A stretch of 64,000 nt of DNA from Stenotrophomonas sp. 169 (GTDB lineage: Bacteria > Pseudomonadota > Gammaproteobacteria > Xanthomonadales > Xanthomonadaceae), in contig NZ_CP061204.1 of assembly GCF_014621775.1 (NCBI RefSeq), positions 1,012,501 to 1,076,500 of the forward strand. The letters are read 5' to 3'. Shown here in pieces: positions 1-10,051 of this stretch (positions within the stretch are counted from its first letter, which is position 1; each line of letters opens with the position of its first letter). The notes below the pieces were generated by a model. That model worked only from the letters and a program-made list of their open reading frames with translations. It did no database searches and had not been told where the DNA came from. Both the position numbers and the translations under genes were made by a program.

Positions 1-1714
1 CATAACCGCGGGCAACCGACAGCGGGGTCAACGATGCAGTACCGAGCGACATCGACAGATTGGGCGGCAGCTCTGCCTCGGCAAAGCCGAACTGGCTGAT
101 GTATTTGCGGGCATAGTCCACGCCCATGCCGTCCAGCAGGCGCACCGAGACCAGGTTGCGCGACTGCACCAGCGCTTCGCGCAGGCGCATCGGGCCGCGG
201 AAGCCGCCACCGTCGTTCTGCGGCGACCAGGTCTTGCCGCGGCGGTCGCGGAACACCACCGGGGCATCGAGCACGATCGACGCCGGGTTGTAGCCCTTGT
301 CGAAGGCCGCCGCGTAGATGAAGGGCTTGAAGCTGGAGCCCGGCTGGCGGCGTGCCTGGGTGGCACGGTTGAACTTGTTGCCAGAGAAGCTGAAGCCGCC
401 GACCAGGGCTTTCAGGGCCCCGCTGTTGGCATCCACCGACACCAGTGCGGACTGGCCGCGCGGGATCTGGTCAAGCAGCCACTGGCCTTCTTTCTCGCCC
501 ACGCGCACGCGCACGATGTCGCCGCGCTTCACCAGCTTTGCGGGGGTCTTGTTGGTCCAGCGCGCCGCACCGGCGGGCAGGGTGACCTCGGTGCGGTTGG
601 CCAGCAGCGCCGTGGCACTGCCATCGGCGGCCGTTGCGGTGATGAGCGCCGGCAGCAGCCCGGCCTGGGCGCTGATGCCGGACAGATGCGCTGCCAGGCT
701 GGCGGCATCGTCAGCGGCGCCCAGCTCCACCTGCTTTTCCACGCCGTGCCAGCCGTGGCGGTGGTCATAAGCCAGCAGGCCATCGCGCACCGACAGGTTG
801 GCAGCGGTCTGCAGTTCGGCGTTGATGGTGGTGGTCACGTGGTAGCCCTTGTTGACCACATCTCCGCCGAAGCGGGCGATCATCTCCTGGCGTACCAGCT
901 CGGCCACGTAAGGCGCATCGACCTGCACCGGCGGCTCATGTGCCGTGGCATGCATCGGCACGGCCTTGGCCGCATCGGCCTCGGCCTGGGTGATGAAGCG
1001 CAGGTCGGCCATGCGCTGCAGCACATAGTTGTCGCGGCGCTGCTGCGCGCGCTCCGGGTTGGAGAGCGGGTTGCCCGACGAGGGGAACTTCGGGATGCCG
1101 GCCAGTGACGCCATCTCGTCCAGGTCCAGCTGGTCCAGCGACTTGCCGTAGTAGAACTGGCCTGCCGCCGCCACGCCGTAGGCCCGGTTGCCGAAGAAAC
1201 TCTTGTTCAGGTACAGCTCGAAAATCTCGTCCTTGCTGAGCTCGGACTCGATCTTACGCGCCAGCAGGATCTCGGCCAGCTTGCGCGTGTAGCTGTATTC
1301 GGAGCTCAGGAAGAACTGCCGCGCGACCTGCTGGGTGATCGTCGAGCCGCCCGGGACGCGGCGATCGCTGGTGGTGGCCAACAGCCAGACCGCGCGCGCG
1401 ATGCCCTTGTAGTCCACGCCGCCATGCTCGTAGAAGCGGGCATCTTCGGTCGCCAGGAACGCCTGCTTCAGGCGCTCGGGCACGTCCTTCATGGTGATCG
1501 GCGTGCGCCGGGTCTCCCCGAACACGGCCATCAGCTTGCCGTCGGCGGCGTACACATACATGGGCTCCTGCATTTCCACGTCGCGCAGGGTCTGCACGTC
1601 CGGAAGCTTGGAGGAAACAACGTAATAGAGGCCGCCAGCAGCGGCCGCCCCGATCAGCGCCAGGATCAGCGAAACGACCAGGATCCAGCGCAGCCAGCGG
1701 CGAAGGCGTGTCAT
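1..1714 (-). CDS. mrcA: Penicillin-binding protein 1A (bifunctional glycosyltransferase/transpeptidase), 3' end outside the window
   Basis: Class A penicillin-binding protein that polymerises and crosslinks peptidoglycan in the periplasm. The visible 571 codons start with a basic stretch and one membrane anchor (about residues 9-31). The GT51 glycosyltransferase domain follows, with the catalytic Glu90 in [22 protein letters not shown] (122-131) and EIFELYLNK (163-171). The transpeptidase domain shows SSFK with Ser460/Lys463 and SRN at 518-520; the KTG motif and C-terminus lie beyond base 1. The start is the ATG preceding [10 protein letters not shown]. It is divergent from pilM, the usual arrangement of ponA/mrcA beside the pil operon in pseudomonads and xanthomonads. 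The frame has no internal stop. Confidence 0.93.
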   Translation of the reverse strand, partial: MTRLRRWLRWILVVSLILALIGAAAAGGLYYVVSSKLPDVQTLRDVEMQEPMYVYAADGKLMAVFGETRRTPITMKDVPERLKQAFLATEDARFYEHGGVDYKGIARAVWLLATTSDRRVPGGSTITQQVARQFFLSSEYSYTRKLAEILLARKIESELSKDEIFELYLNKSFFGNRAYGVAAAGQFYYGKSLDQLDLDEMASLAGIPKFPSSGNPLSNPERAQQRRDNYVLQRMADLRFITQAEADAAKAVPMHATAHEPPVQVDAPYVAELVRQEMIARFGGDVVNKGYHVTTTINAELQTAANLSVRDGLLAYDHRHGWHGVEKQVELGAADDAASLAAHLSGISAQAGLLPALITATAADGSATALLANRTEVTLPAGAARWTNKTPAKLVKRGDIVRVRVGEKEGQWLLDQIPRGQSALVSVDANSGALKALVGGFSFSGNKFNRATQARRQPGSSFKPFIYAAAFDKGYNPASIVLDAPVVFRDRRGKTWSPQNDGGGFRGPMRLREALVQSRNLVSVRLLDGMGVDYARKYISQFGFAEAELPPNLSMSLGTASLTPLSVARGY

Positions 1715-1829
1715 CGGTGACAGATTCCGATTGCAGAATTCATGGCCGCAGAGTATAGATTACACAAGGGGCTGGCTGGGGTCGGTCCTGGGGAGTGCAA
1801 GGGGAAGCCGCGACGTTGTGTGACGTTCT

Positions 1830-1845
1830 GTGAAGACGACTTCAC
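1830..1845. promoter_or_regulatory. Perfect 6-4-6 palindrome upstream of pilM
   Basis: GTGAAG-ACGA-CTTCAC is a perfect dyad ending 9 bases before a TTGCCA hexamer of the probable pilM promoter, a position suited to an activator or repressor. No known xanthomonad regulator is matched with certainty, so the role is inference. Confidence 0.35.
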
Positions 1846-1854
1846 GGCACGTGG

Positions 1855-1883
1855 TTGCCATTTGCAAAAAAAACGTTATTAAT
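1855..1883 (+). promoter_or_regulatory. Probable pilM promoter
   Basis: TTGCCA (1855-1860, five of six matches to the sigma70 -35 box) is followed after 17 bases by ATTAAT, or after 16 by TATTAA, in the only AT-rich stretch of the mrcA/pilM gap. It precedes the pilM start by about 50 bases. Confidence 0.45.
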
Positions 1884-1899
1884 GCGCGGGCGCAGCTGA

Positions 1900-2990
<1,091 letters not shown>

Positions 2991-2991
<1 letters not shown>

Positions 2992-3815
2992 TGGCACGGA
3001 TCAATCTGCTGCCGTGGCGCGCCGAGCGGCGCAAGCAACGCCAGCGTGAGTTCTACGCAATGTTGGGCATGGCCGCGATCGGCGGCCTGCTGTTGTCGCT
3101 GATGGTGTGGTTCTACTACGACCGTCAGGTCAGCGGCCAGGAAGAACGCAATACCTTCCTGCAGGCTGAGATCGACAAGGTGAAGCTGCAGAACACCGAG
3201 ATCGATCGCCTTGATTCGCAGAAGGAACGCCTGCTGGCGCGCAAGACGGTCATCGAGGAACTGCAGTCCAAGCGGTCGCAGATGGTCCATCTGTTCGACG
3301 CGCTGGTACGTACCATCCCCGATGGCGTCGTGCTGACCGCGTTGAAGCAGGAAGGCGACGTGCTGACCCTGGAGGGGCGGACACAGTCCAATGCCCGCGT
3401 GTCGGCGTACATGCGCAACCTGGAAACGTCCGGCTGGATGACCAATCCGGAGCTGGCGATCATCGAAGCGCGTGATCCCGAGAAGGAAAAGGAGGGCAAC
3501 AAGGCCCTCGCGCTTGCCGACATCAGCGCGCTTCCTTATGTGTTCGTGGTGAAGGTGAAGCTGCCGGCACAGAGCGAAGAAACCACGCTCAATCCGGATG
3601 GCTCGGTGGCGGATCCGACGGCGCCCGCGCCGGTCGATCCGGCTGCGTTGGCACCCTTGGCACCGGCTGATGCAGCCGCTCCGGCCGCTCCGGCCGCCGG
3701 CCCTGCACCCGCTGCAGCACCTGCATCGACCGCACCGCCGGCGCCTGCAGGCAGCCGCCTGACCCCGGCCGCCCCGCAGACACCGCCGGCCAGCGGCCAG
3801 GAGCGCTCGCAATGA
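2991..3815 (+). CDS. pilN: Type IV pilus assembly protein PilN
   Basis: Bitopic inner-membrane protein of the pilus alignment subcomplex (274 aa). The cytoplasmic N-terminus MARINLLPWR is the conserved PilM-binding motif. One membrane helix lies at about 22-44, followed by a coiled coil (45-95) and a ferredoxin-like periplasmic domain. Residues from about 200 onward form an unusually long Pro/Ala-rich low-complexity tail (PAPVDPAALAPLAPAD and similar). The family is usually near 180-220 aa, so this tail is an extension. Its start overlaps the pilM stop, and pilO starts inside its last codons (ATGA). Confidence 0.95.
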
Positions 3816-4498
3816 GCCAGAAGAAAATCAACCTCAACGAGTTGGACTTCAATGACATCGGCAACTGGCCGCAGCAGGCGAAAATCGTCTTCTGCGTGCT
3901 GATCGCGCTGGTGATCATGGCCGTGTCCTGGTTCGCCCTGATCAGCGGCAAGCGCGATGAGCTGGCCTCGCTGGAAGTGCGCGAGACCGAGCTGCGTACC
4001 GAGTTCGAAAAGGAGCAGGGGCGCGCGGTCAACCTGGAGCCGCTGAAGCAGCAGCTCGGTCAGATGGAGCAGGTGCTGCAGCAGATGCTGCGCCAGTTGC
4101 CCAGCAAGACCGAAATGCCGGACCTCATCATCGACGTTTCGCAGACCGCGCTGTCCAGTGGCCTGGTCAACGAGCTGTTCGAGCCGGAGTCCGAAGAGGT
4201 GCGTGAGTTCTACGCCGAGAAGCCGATCAAGCTGCGCATGGTGGGCAGTTACCACCAGTTCGGTGCGTTCGTCAGTGGCGTGGCCTCGCTGCCGCGCGTG
4301 GTCATCCTGACCATGCACGACATCAACCTCAAGCCGAAGGATCCGAAGACCGGCATCAACCCGGCCTCGATCCGCGCCGGCGCGCTGGAGCTGTCCGGTA
4401 CGGTCAAGACCTATCGTTACCTCGACGAGGCGGAGATGGAGCAGCAGGAGAAGGAGGCCGCCGCCAAGACAGCCGCCGCCAACGGGGGTGCGCAATGA
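3812..4498 (+). CDS. pilO: Type IV pilus assembly protein PilO
   Basis: Inner-membrane partner of PilN (228 aa), forming the PilNO heterodimer that connects PilM in the cytoplasm with PilP and PilQ. It has a short cytoplasmic start, one helix at about 23-44 (IVFCVLIALVIMAVSWFALI), a coiled coil rich in Glu/Gln up to about 100, and a periplasmic alpha/beta domain with the typical KLRMVGSYHQFGAFVSGVAS stretch. The C-terminal 20 residues are Lys/Glu/Ala-rich. It is coupled by ATGA to pilN and pilP. Confidence 0.95.
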   Translation: MSQKKINLNELDFNDIGNWPQQAKIVFCVLIALVIMAVSWFALISGKRDELASLEVRETELRTEFEKEQGRAVNLEPLKQQLGQMEQVLQQMLRQLPSKTEMPDLIIDVSQTALSSGLVNELFEPESEEVREFYAEKPIKLRMVGSYHQFGAFVSGVASLPRVVILTMHDINLKPKDPKTGINPASIRAGALELSGTVKTYRYLDEAEMEQQEKEAAAKTAAANGGAQ

Positions 4499-5028
4499 CC
4501 CGTTCCTGGATGCTGCGTGGAATCGGCTTGATGATGCTGGTGCTGTTGGCCGGTTGCGGTCGCGGCATCAGCAGCACGCCGGGTGATGCGCCGAACCTGG
4601 AGAAGTGGGTGGCGGACGTGCGTGCGCGTCCGGCGCCGCCCCTCGAGCCGTTGCCGGTGATGCAGCAGTTCGAAACGTTTGAATACTCGGCACAGGGCAT
4701 GCGGGATCCGTTCACCGATGCCTGGGCCAACCCGCAGGGGGGCAGTGGCCTGCGTCCGGACCCGAACCGTCGGAAAGAGCCGCTCGAGGCCTTCCCGCTG
4801 GACAGTCTGGACATGGTCGGCACCCTCGGCACCGGTCCGGGCACCGTCGCGGTGGTGATGGCGCCGGACAAGGTCAGCTACCGGGTGCGGCCGGGCGTGT
4901 ACATGGGGCAGAGCGATGGCCGGGTAACCGGGGTCTTCGAGGACCGCATCGAACTGATTGAGCTGGTGCCGGATGGCGCGGGCGGGTGGCTGGAACGGCC
5001 GGCCGCGCTCTCGCTTGAAGATCAATGA
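4495..5028 (+). CDS. pilP: Type IV pilus lipoprotein PilP
   Basis: Inner-membrane lipoprotein (177 aa) that bridges PilNO to the secretin PilQ. The signal peptide ends in the lipobox LLAGC with the lipidated Cys near residue 18. A disordered linker containing YSAQGMRDPF is the usual PilP segment, and the C-terminal beta domain contains MVGTLGTGPGTVAVVMAPD and VRPGVYMGQSDGRV. The start overlaps the pilO stop (ATGA), and pilQ follows after 21 bases. Confidence 0.95.
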   Translation: MTRSWMLRGIGLMMLVLLAGCGRGISSTPGDAPNLEKWVADVRARPAPPLEPLPVMQQFETFEYSAQGMRDPFTDAWANPQGGSGLRPDPNRRKEPLEAFPLDSLDMVGTLGTGPGTVAVVMAPDKVSYRVRPGVYMGQSDGRVTGVFEDRIELIELVPDGAGGWLERPAALSLEDQ

Positions 5029-5049
5029 TCGTTTACTGGGGATAGCACG

Positions 5050-7023
5050 ATGACCTTTCACAATGCCAAGGGGCTGCGTCCGATCCGGCGCCCAACCTTG
5101 AACCGCATCGGCGCGCTGGGAGTCGCGTTGATGCTGGCCTGCGGCCACGCGACCGCGGCTGCGCCCAACGGCGCGCCCGCCGCCAGCGCCGCAACGCCCG
5201 TTGCCGCGCCGGCTTCGCTGTCGGTCGCCAAGATCGACTTCAAGCGTGGCGCTGACGGCGCAGGCCGGCTGATCCTGCAGTTCGATGGCCAGGGCGCCAA
5301 CCCGGACCTGCGCAGCCAAGGCAACAGCGTGGTCATCGACGTCGGCAATGCCAGCCTGCCCGCGCAGCTGCAGAAGCCGCTTGATGTCACCGACTTCGCC
5401 ACGCCGGTGCAGCGCATCGACGCCAAGCCGTATGGCGGTGGTACGCAGCTCGTGCTCAGCACGAACACCGCGTTCGAGTCGCTGGCCTACCAGAGCGGCA
5501 ACGAATACGTGGTGGAGATCACCCCGAAGCAGGGTCTTGCGGCCACCGGTGCGGTCACGACCAGCAGCATCAACCAGGCGGCGGCAGCCGTTGCGCAGCG
5601 CGGTTACAGCGGGCGCCCGGTGACGTTCAATTTCCAGGACGTGCCGGTCCGCACGGTGCTGCAGCTGATCGCTGAAGAGTCCAACCTGAACGTCGTGGCA
5701 TCCGACAGCGTGCAGGGCAATGTGACCTTGCGCCTTGTCAACGTGCCGTGGGACCAGGCGCTGGACATCGTGTTGCGGGCCAAGGGCCTGGACAAGCGTC
5801 GCGATGGCAGCGTGATCTGGGTCGGCCCGCAGCAGGAGCTGGCGAAGTTCGAGCAGGAAAAAGAAGACGCCCGCATCGCGATCGAGAACCGTGAGGACCT
5901 GATCACCGATTACGTGCAGATCAATTACCACAGCGCCTCGGCGATCTTCAAAGCGCTGACCGAAGCCCGTGGCATCGGCGGCTCGTCCGGTGGCGGTGGC
6001 GGTGGTGGTGGTGGCGGCGCGCAGCAGGAAGACAGTGGCTTCCTGACCTCGCGTGGCCGCATCGTGGCTGACGAACGCACGAACATGCTGATGATCAGCG
6101 ACATTCCGAAGAAGGTCGCGCGCATGCGTGAACTGATCGGCGTGATTGATCGTCCGGTCGACCAGGTGCTGATCGAAAGCCGCATCGTGATCGCTACCGA
6201 CACCTTCGCCCGCGAGCTGGGTGCGAAGTTCGGTGTCAGTGGTAACCGCGACAACGTGTACTTCGGTGGCAACATCGATGACAACTACGACAACATCACG
6301 GACCGCTCGGCGCAGAATACGGCCTATCAGCGGGCAGTGAACGAGTGGATCGCGGGCGGTCAGACAGGAGCGGCTCCGGTTCGCGAAGGGCCTTCGCTCA
6401 CCCGGCGGCCGATGTTCAACCTGCCGGTAGCGGCGGCGAGCAACCCGGGTACGCTGGCGCTGTCGATCCTCAATGCGGGTTATCTGCTGGACGTCGAGCT
6501 GTCGGCGATGCAGGCAGAATCGCGCGGCGAGGTGATCTCCAACCCGCGCGTGGTGACCACCAACCAGCGCGAAGCGCTGATCAAGCAGGGTAAGGAAATC
6601 GGCTACGTCACCATCAGCGGTGGCGGTGCCGGCGGTGCAGCCCAGGCCAACGTGCAGTTCAAGGAAGTGGTGCTGGAACTGCGGGTCACCCCGACCATCA
6701 CCAACGACAACCGTGTGTTCCTGAACATGGTGGTCAAGAAGGACGAAGTCGACCGCTTCATTGAATTGACGGGCTATGGCACGGTGCCGTCGATCAACCG
6801 TCGCGAAGTCAACACGGCGGTGCTGGTGGATGATGGCCAGACCGTGGTCATCGGTGGTGTGTACGAGTTCACCGACCGCAGCAGCATCAGCAAGGTGCCG
6901 TTCCTGGGCGACGTGCCGTTCCTCGGCAACCTGTTCAAGCAGCGTGGCCGCAACAAGGACAAGGCCGAACTGCTGGTCTTCGTCACCCCGAAGGTGCTGC
7001 GCGTGGCCAAGAAAGCCGACTGA
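5050..7023 (+). CDS. pilQ: Type IV pilus secretin PilQ
   Basis: Outer-membrane channel for pilus extrusion and DNA uptake (657 aa). A signal peptide (about 1-37) is followed by one AMIN domain (about 55-165), an STN/N0 domain (VTFNFQDVPVRTVLQLIAEE, about 192-250), an N1 domain, and the secretin beta-barrel core from about 460, including GEVISNPRVVTTNQREA and VPFLGDVPFLGNLFKQR. The N1 region carries a run of about ten glycines near residues 316-325, longer than in most PilQ proteins. Many PilQ proteins have two AMIN domains; only one is evident here. It is the last gene of the operon and ends just before a terminator. Confidence 0.96.
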   Translation: MTFHNAKGLRPIRRPTLNRIGALGVALMLACGHATAAAPNGAPAASAATPVAAPASLSVAKIDFKRGADGAGRLILQFDGQGANPDLRSQGNSVVIDVGNASLPAQLQKPLDVTDFATPVQRIDAKPYGGGTQLVLSTNTAFESLAYQSGNEYVVEITPKQGLAATGAVTTSSINQAAAAVAQRGYSGRPVTFNFQDVPVRTVLQLIAEESNLNVVASDSVQGNVTLRLVNVPWDQALDIVLRAKGLDKRRDGSVIWVGPQQELAKFEQEKEDARIAIENREDLITDYVQINYHSASAIFKALTEARGIGGSSGGGGGGGGGGAQQEDSGFLTSRGRIVADERTNMLMISDIPKKVARMRELIGVIDRPVDQVLIESRIVIATDTFARELGAKFGVSGNRDNVYFGGNIDDNYDNITDRSAQNTAYQRAVNEWIAGGQTGAAPVREGPSLTRRPMFNLPVAAASNPGTLALSILNAGYLLDVELSAMQAESRGEVISNPRVVTTNQREALIKQGKEIGYVTISGGGAGGAAQANVQFKEVVLELRVTPTITNDNRVFLNMVVKKDEVDRFIELTGYGTVPSINRREVNTAVLVDDGQTVVIGGVYEFTDRSSISKVPFLGDVPFLGNLFKQRGRNKDKAELLVFVTPKVLRVAKKAD

Positions 7024-7049
7024 CGCATCGTCGCACTGCTGTATGAAGA

Positions 7050-7074
7050 AGGGCCGCCCTGTGCGGCCCTTTTT
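7050..7074 (+). terminator. Rho-independent terminator of the pil operon
   Basis: An 8-bp perfect stem AGGGCCGC / GCGGCCCT with a 5-base loop is followed directly by T4 (five T counting the stem end). It lies 27 bases after the pilQ stop. Confidence 0.9.
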
Positions 7075-7265
7075 CATGGGCCCGACCCGCAGCCTGTGCG
7101 AAGCCGCTCGCAGTCGATCAATGCCTCGCATGAACATGAAGCCCAGCCACATGCCTTCCGCAAATTCATTGCCGTGGCACGGTGCGGGGCGTACCGTCCC
7201 CGCTTTGTCGGCCTGGGAGCTGCGCCCGTGATGGAGCGCGCCGCGGCTGACCGAGGTGGTCTCCA

Positions 7266-7550
7266 ATGACAGTAGCGGATTGTTCCAGATGTGATGCAGT
7301 GTGCTGCAGGTTGACCGCCATTCTCGAGGCGGACGACGCCGTTCCGCTGCACCTGACGACCGAACACACCAGCGGCAAGCGGGCGATGGCGCGGGGCGAG
7401 GACGGCTGGTGTGTGGCGATGGACCGTACGCAGATGCGCTGCGGTATCTATGACATCCGGCCGGCCGTCTGCCACCGATTCACCATGGCGGGACCCTACT
7501 GCGAGGCGATCCGCGAGGATTACTACGAACACGGTTCTGCGCAGGGCTGA
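7266..7550 (+). CDS. YkgJ family cysteine-cluster protein
   Basis: Small 94-aa protein of the zinc- or iron-chelating UPF0153/YkgJ family. The N-terminus carries Cys6, Cys9, Cys13 and Cys14 (CxxCxxxCC), followed by WCVAMD, MRCGIYDIRPAVCHRF and PYC, the family's conserved Cys positions. The biochemical role is not established for the family; metal binding is the accepted expectation. GAGG lies a few bases before the ATG. It is isolated between the pil terminator and the moxR operon, so neighbours give little functional hint. Confidence 0.85.
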   Translation: MTVADCSRCDAVCCRLTAILEADDAVPLHLTTEHTSGKRAMARGEDGWCVAMDRTQMRCGIYDIRPAVCHRFTMAGPYCEAIREDYYEHGSAQG

Positions 7551-7632
7551 TGCCGCTGACCGGGTTTGACGCAGACCCGATGCAGATCCTGCCATCATGG
7601 GCATGGAACCTATCGCGCGTTGCGGAGGTCAT

Positions 7633-8679
7633 ATGGATGCCATGAATACACCTCCCTCCATACCCGACACCTTTCCGACCCCCGGCCTGATCGCGGCCAC
7701 GCCCGAGCATGCGCGACTGCATGACGACTTCCAGACGCTGCGCGCCGCGCTGAGTACGGAGATCGTCGGCCAGGCCGAGCTGGTCGAGCGGCTGCTGATC
7801 GCGCTTCTCGCTGACGGCCACCTGTTGGTGGAAGGCGCGCCCGGGCTGGCCAAGACCACGGCGATCCGCGCGCTGGCCAGCCGACTGGACGCGGATTTTT
7901 CCCGCGTGCAGTTCACCCCGGACCTGCTGCCGGCCGATCTGACCGGTACCGAAATCTGGCGCCCGCAGGAAGGCCGCTTCGAGTTTGTGCCCGGCCCGAT
8001 CTTCCACCCGATCCTGTTGGCCGACGAGATCAACCGCGCCCCGGCCAAGGTGCAGTCCGCACTGCTGGAAGCGATGGGCGAGCGCCAGGTCACGGTGGGT
8101 CGACACACGTATCCGCTGCCGCCGCTGTTCCTGGTGATGGCCACGCAGAACCCGATCGAGCAGGAAGGTACCTTCCCGCTGCCGGAAGCGCAGCTGGACC
8201 GCTTCCTGATGTATGTGCGCATCGGTTACCCCGACGAGGGCGCGGAAACGGAGATCCTGCGCCTGGCACGTGAGCGCGCGCGGGGTGCGCTGGACGCGCC
8301 CGCGACCGCGCCCCCGCGCATGCCGATGGCCGATGTCTACGCGGCGCGTCGCGCTGTGCTGGACCTGCATTTTTCGCCGGCCCTGGAGCGTTATCTGGTC
8401 GAACTGGTCCTCGCCTCGCGTCAGCCCGCACGCTACGACGCGGCCCTCGCACGACGCATTGCCTGGGGCGCAAGTCCGCGTGGTTCGATCGCGCTGGAGC
8501 GCTGCGCGCGTGCCCGTGCCTGGCTGGCCGGGCGTGATTTCGTCACCCCGGACGACGTACGCGCGATCGCCGGCGACGTGCTGCGTCACCGCGTGCTGCC
8601 CAGCTACGAAGCCGTCGCCGAGGGCTGGGATGGCGAGCGGCTGGTGCAGGAACTGCTGGCCCGCGTGCCGGCACCCTGA
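7633..8679 (+). CDS. MoxR family AAA+ ATPase
   Basis: Cytoplasmic AAA+ chaperone-like ATPase (348 aa) thought to help mature VWA-domain proteins encoded beside it. Walker A is GAPGLAKT at residues 68-75; Walker B is LLADEINRAP, followed by QSALLEAMGERQVT and the sensor-1 region VMATQNPIEQEGTFPLPEAQ. The C-terminal lid domain follows. The ATG giving MDAMNTPP is preferred over the in-frame ATG 36 bases upstream because GGAGG sits 4 bases before it. It is the first gene of the operon; the DUF58 gene starts 5 bases after the stop. Confidence 0.93.
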   Translation: MDAMNTPPSIPDTFPTPGLIAATPEHARLHDDFQTLRAALSTEIVGQAELVERLLIALLADGHLLVEGAPGLAKTTAIRALASRLDADFSRVQFTPDLLPADLTGTEIWRPQEGRFEFVPGPIFHPILLADEINRAPAKVQSALLEAMGERQVTVGRHTYPLPPLFLVMATQNPIEQEGTFPLPEAQLDRFLMYVRIGYPDEGAETEILRLARERARGALDAPATAPPRMPMADVYAARRAVLDLHFSPALERYLVELVLASRQPARYDAALARRIAWGASPRGSIALERCARARAWLAGRDFVTPDDVRAIAGDVLRHRVLPSYEAVAEGWDGERLVQELLARVPAP

Positions 8680-8684
8680 TCCCC

Positions 8685-9605
8685 ATGCCGGTGAACGACA
8701 GTCATGACATCGCCGCAGGCGATGGCCTGGTGCCCACGCTGGCCGAGCTGGTCGCGCTGCGCGGTTCCGCCGTGCGCCCGCCGGCGCCGCGGCGAGGCCG
8801 GGTAGGGCAGGCCGGGCAGGCACCTTCGGCGATGCGCGGGCGCGGCATGGAGTATGCAGAATCGCGCGAGTACGTCGCCGGTGATGACGCGCGGCATATC
8901 GATTGGCGGGTGACCGCACGCAGCGGCCGCACCCATACCAAGCTCTTCCAGGCTGAGCGCGAACGCGTCAGCCTGATCGTCGCCGACACCGACCCGGCGC
9001 TCTATTTCGGCACCCGTACGCGGTTCAAATCCGTGCAGGCCGCTCGGGTCGGTGCGGTCGCGGCATGGTCGGCACAGCGTCGCGGTGATCGGCTGGCCGC
9101 CCTGCGCGGCAGCTTGACCGAGGCCCCGATTCCACCTGCCGGCGGCACGCGTGGTGTGCTGCGGGTGCTTGATGCGCTGAGCCGCTGGTATGCCGCTCCG
9201 CCGCCAGATGATGCAGGCCTGGAGCATGCGCTGCACCAGGCGCGGCGCGTGCTGCGTCCCGGTGCACGGATGCTGGTGCTGGCCGATCCCTTGCGCGCCG
9301 CCGCGATCCCGCTGGCGCAATGGGCGGGACTTGCCCAGCATCATGAAATCGATGTGCTGTTGATGGTGGATCCCCTGGAGCTGGAGCCGCCGCGTGATGC
9401 CTTGGCGTTCCTGGCCGAATCGCGACGCGTGCGCGTGGACCTGCGCAGCAGCGCCGTGCGCAGTCACTGGCAGGCCCACTTCGCCGATCCGCTGCAGCAA
9501 CTGCAAGAGACGCTTGCCGCGCGACGAATCGCGGTGCATGTCGTGGCCACCAACGCAGACAGCGCGAGCTGGCTGTCACCGGCCGTACGCGAGGTCGTGG
9601 CATGA
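8685..9605 (+). CDS. DUF58 domain-containing protein
   Basis: The 306-aa product has the DUF58 signature GRGMEYAESREYVAGDDARH followed by IDWRVTARSGRTHTKLF, then a degenerate VWA-like fold (VSLIVADTDPALYFGTRTRF). DUF58 proteins are nearly always encoded next to MoxR and Bat proteins and are presumed partners in envelope stress or metal insertion, but their activity is unknown. No membrane segment is obvious. The stop overlaps the next start (ATGA). Confidence 0.9.
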   Translation: MPVNDSHDIAAGDGLVPTLAELVALRGSAVRPPAPRRGRVGQAGQAPSAMRGRGMEYAESREYVAGDDARHIDWRVTARSGRTHTKLFQAERERVSLIVADTDPALYFGTRTRFKSVQAARVGAVAAWSAQRRGDRLAALRGSLTEAPIPPAGGTRGVLRVLDALSRWYAAPPPDDAGLEHALHQARRVLRPGARMLVLADPLRAAAIPLAQWAGLAQHHEIDVLLMVDPLELEPPRDALAFLAESRRVRVDLRSSAVRSHWQAHFADPLQQLQETLAARRIAVHVVATNADSASWLSPAVREVVA

Positions 9606-10051
9606 GCACGAACCTGCCACTGCGCGACGTGCACCTGCCCCCTGCGCCGAGTCTGTGGCCGCCCGCGCCGGGGTGGTGGGCAGTGACCGCCGTTGTCCTG
9701 CTTCTGCTGGCGATCCCGCTGCTGTTGCGTGCGCGGCGCCTTCGCCGCGAACGGGCCTGGCAACGGCAGTTCGATGCCGAGCTCGCCGCCGCCGGCACGG
9801 GCGCTGCACGGGTGGCGGCGCTGTTGGTCCTGCTGCGTCGTGCAGCACGCCAGCAACGGCCCGGCGCTGAGGTGCTGCAGGGCGATGCGTGGTTGCAGGT
9901 GGTGGACCCGACGGGTTCGCTGTCCCCGCCGCAGAAAGCGCTCCTGCTGCAGGGGGCCTACCAGCCCCACGTGGACCCGCAGCAGCTTGCCGCGCTGGAA
10001 CCTTGGGCACGTACACGCTACGTGTCGCTGTTGAAGGAGGGCGCGCGATGA
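9602..10051 (+). CDS. DUF4381 family membrane protein
   Basis: A 149-aa protein with a short Pro-rich N-terminus ending in LPPAPSLWPPAPGW, one membrane helix at about 27-46 (AVTAVVLLLLAIPLLL), then a soluble helical domain containing LLLRRAARQQRP and GDAWLQVVDP. This matches the DUF4381 proteins found between DUF58 and batA genes. Function is unknown. It is translationally coupled on both sides (ATGA upstream, batA start overlapping its stop). Confidence 0.85.
   Translation: MSTNLPLRDVHLPPAPSLWPPAPGWWAVTAVVLLLLAIPLLLRARRLRRERAWQRQFDAELAAAGTGAARVAALLVLLRRAARQQRPGAEVLQGDAWLQVVDPTGSLSPPQKALLLQGAYQPHVDPQQLAALEPWARTRYVSLLKEGAR

Noticed and set aside
4417..7266. Minus-strand open frame of 949 codons opposite pilO, pilP and pilQ
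   Set aside because: Length comes from high-GC codon bias of the sense genes; composition is His/Arg/Asp-rich without domains.
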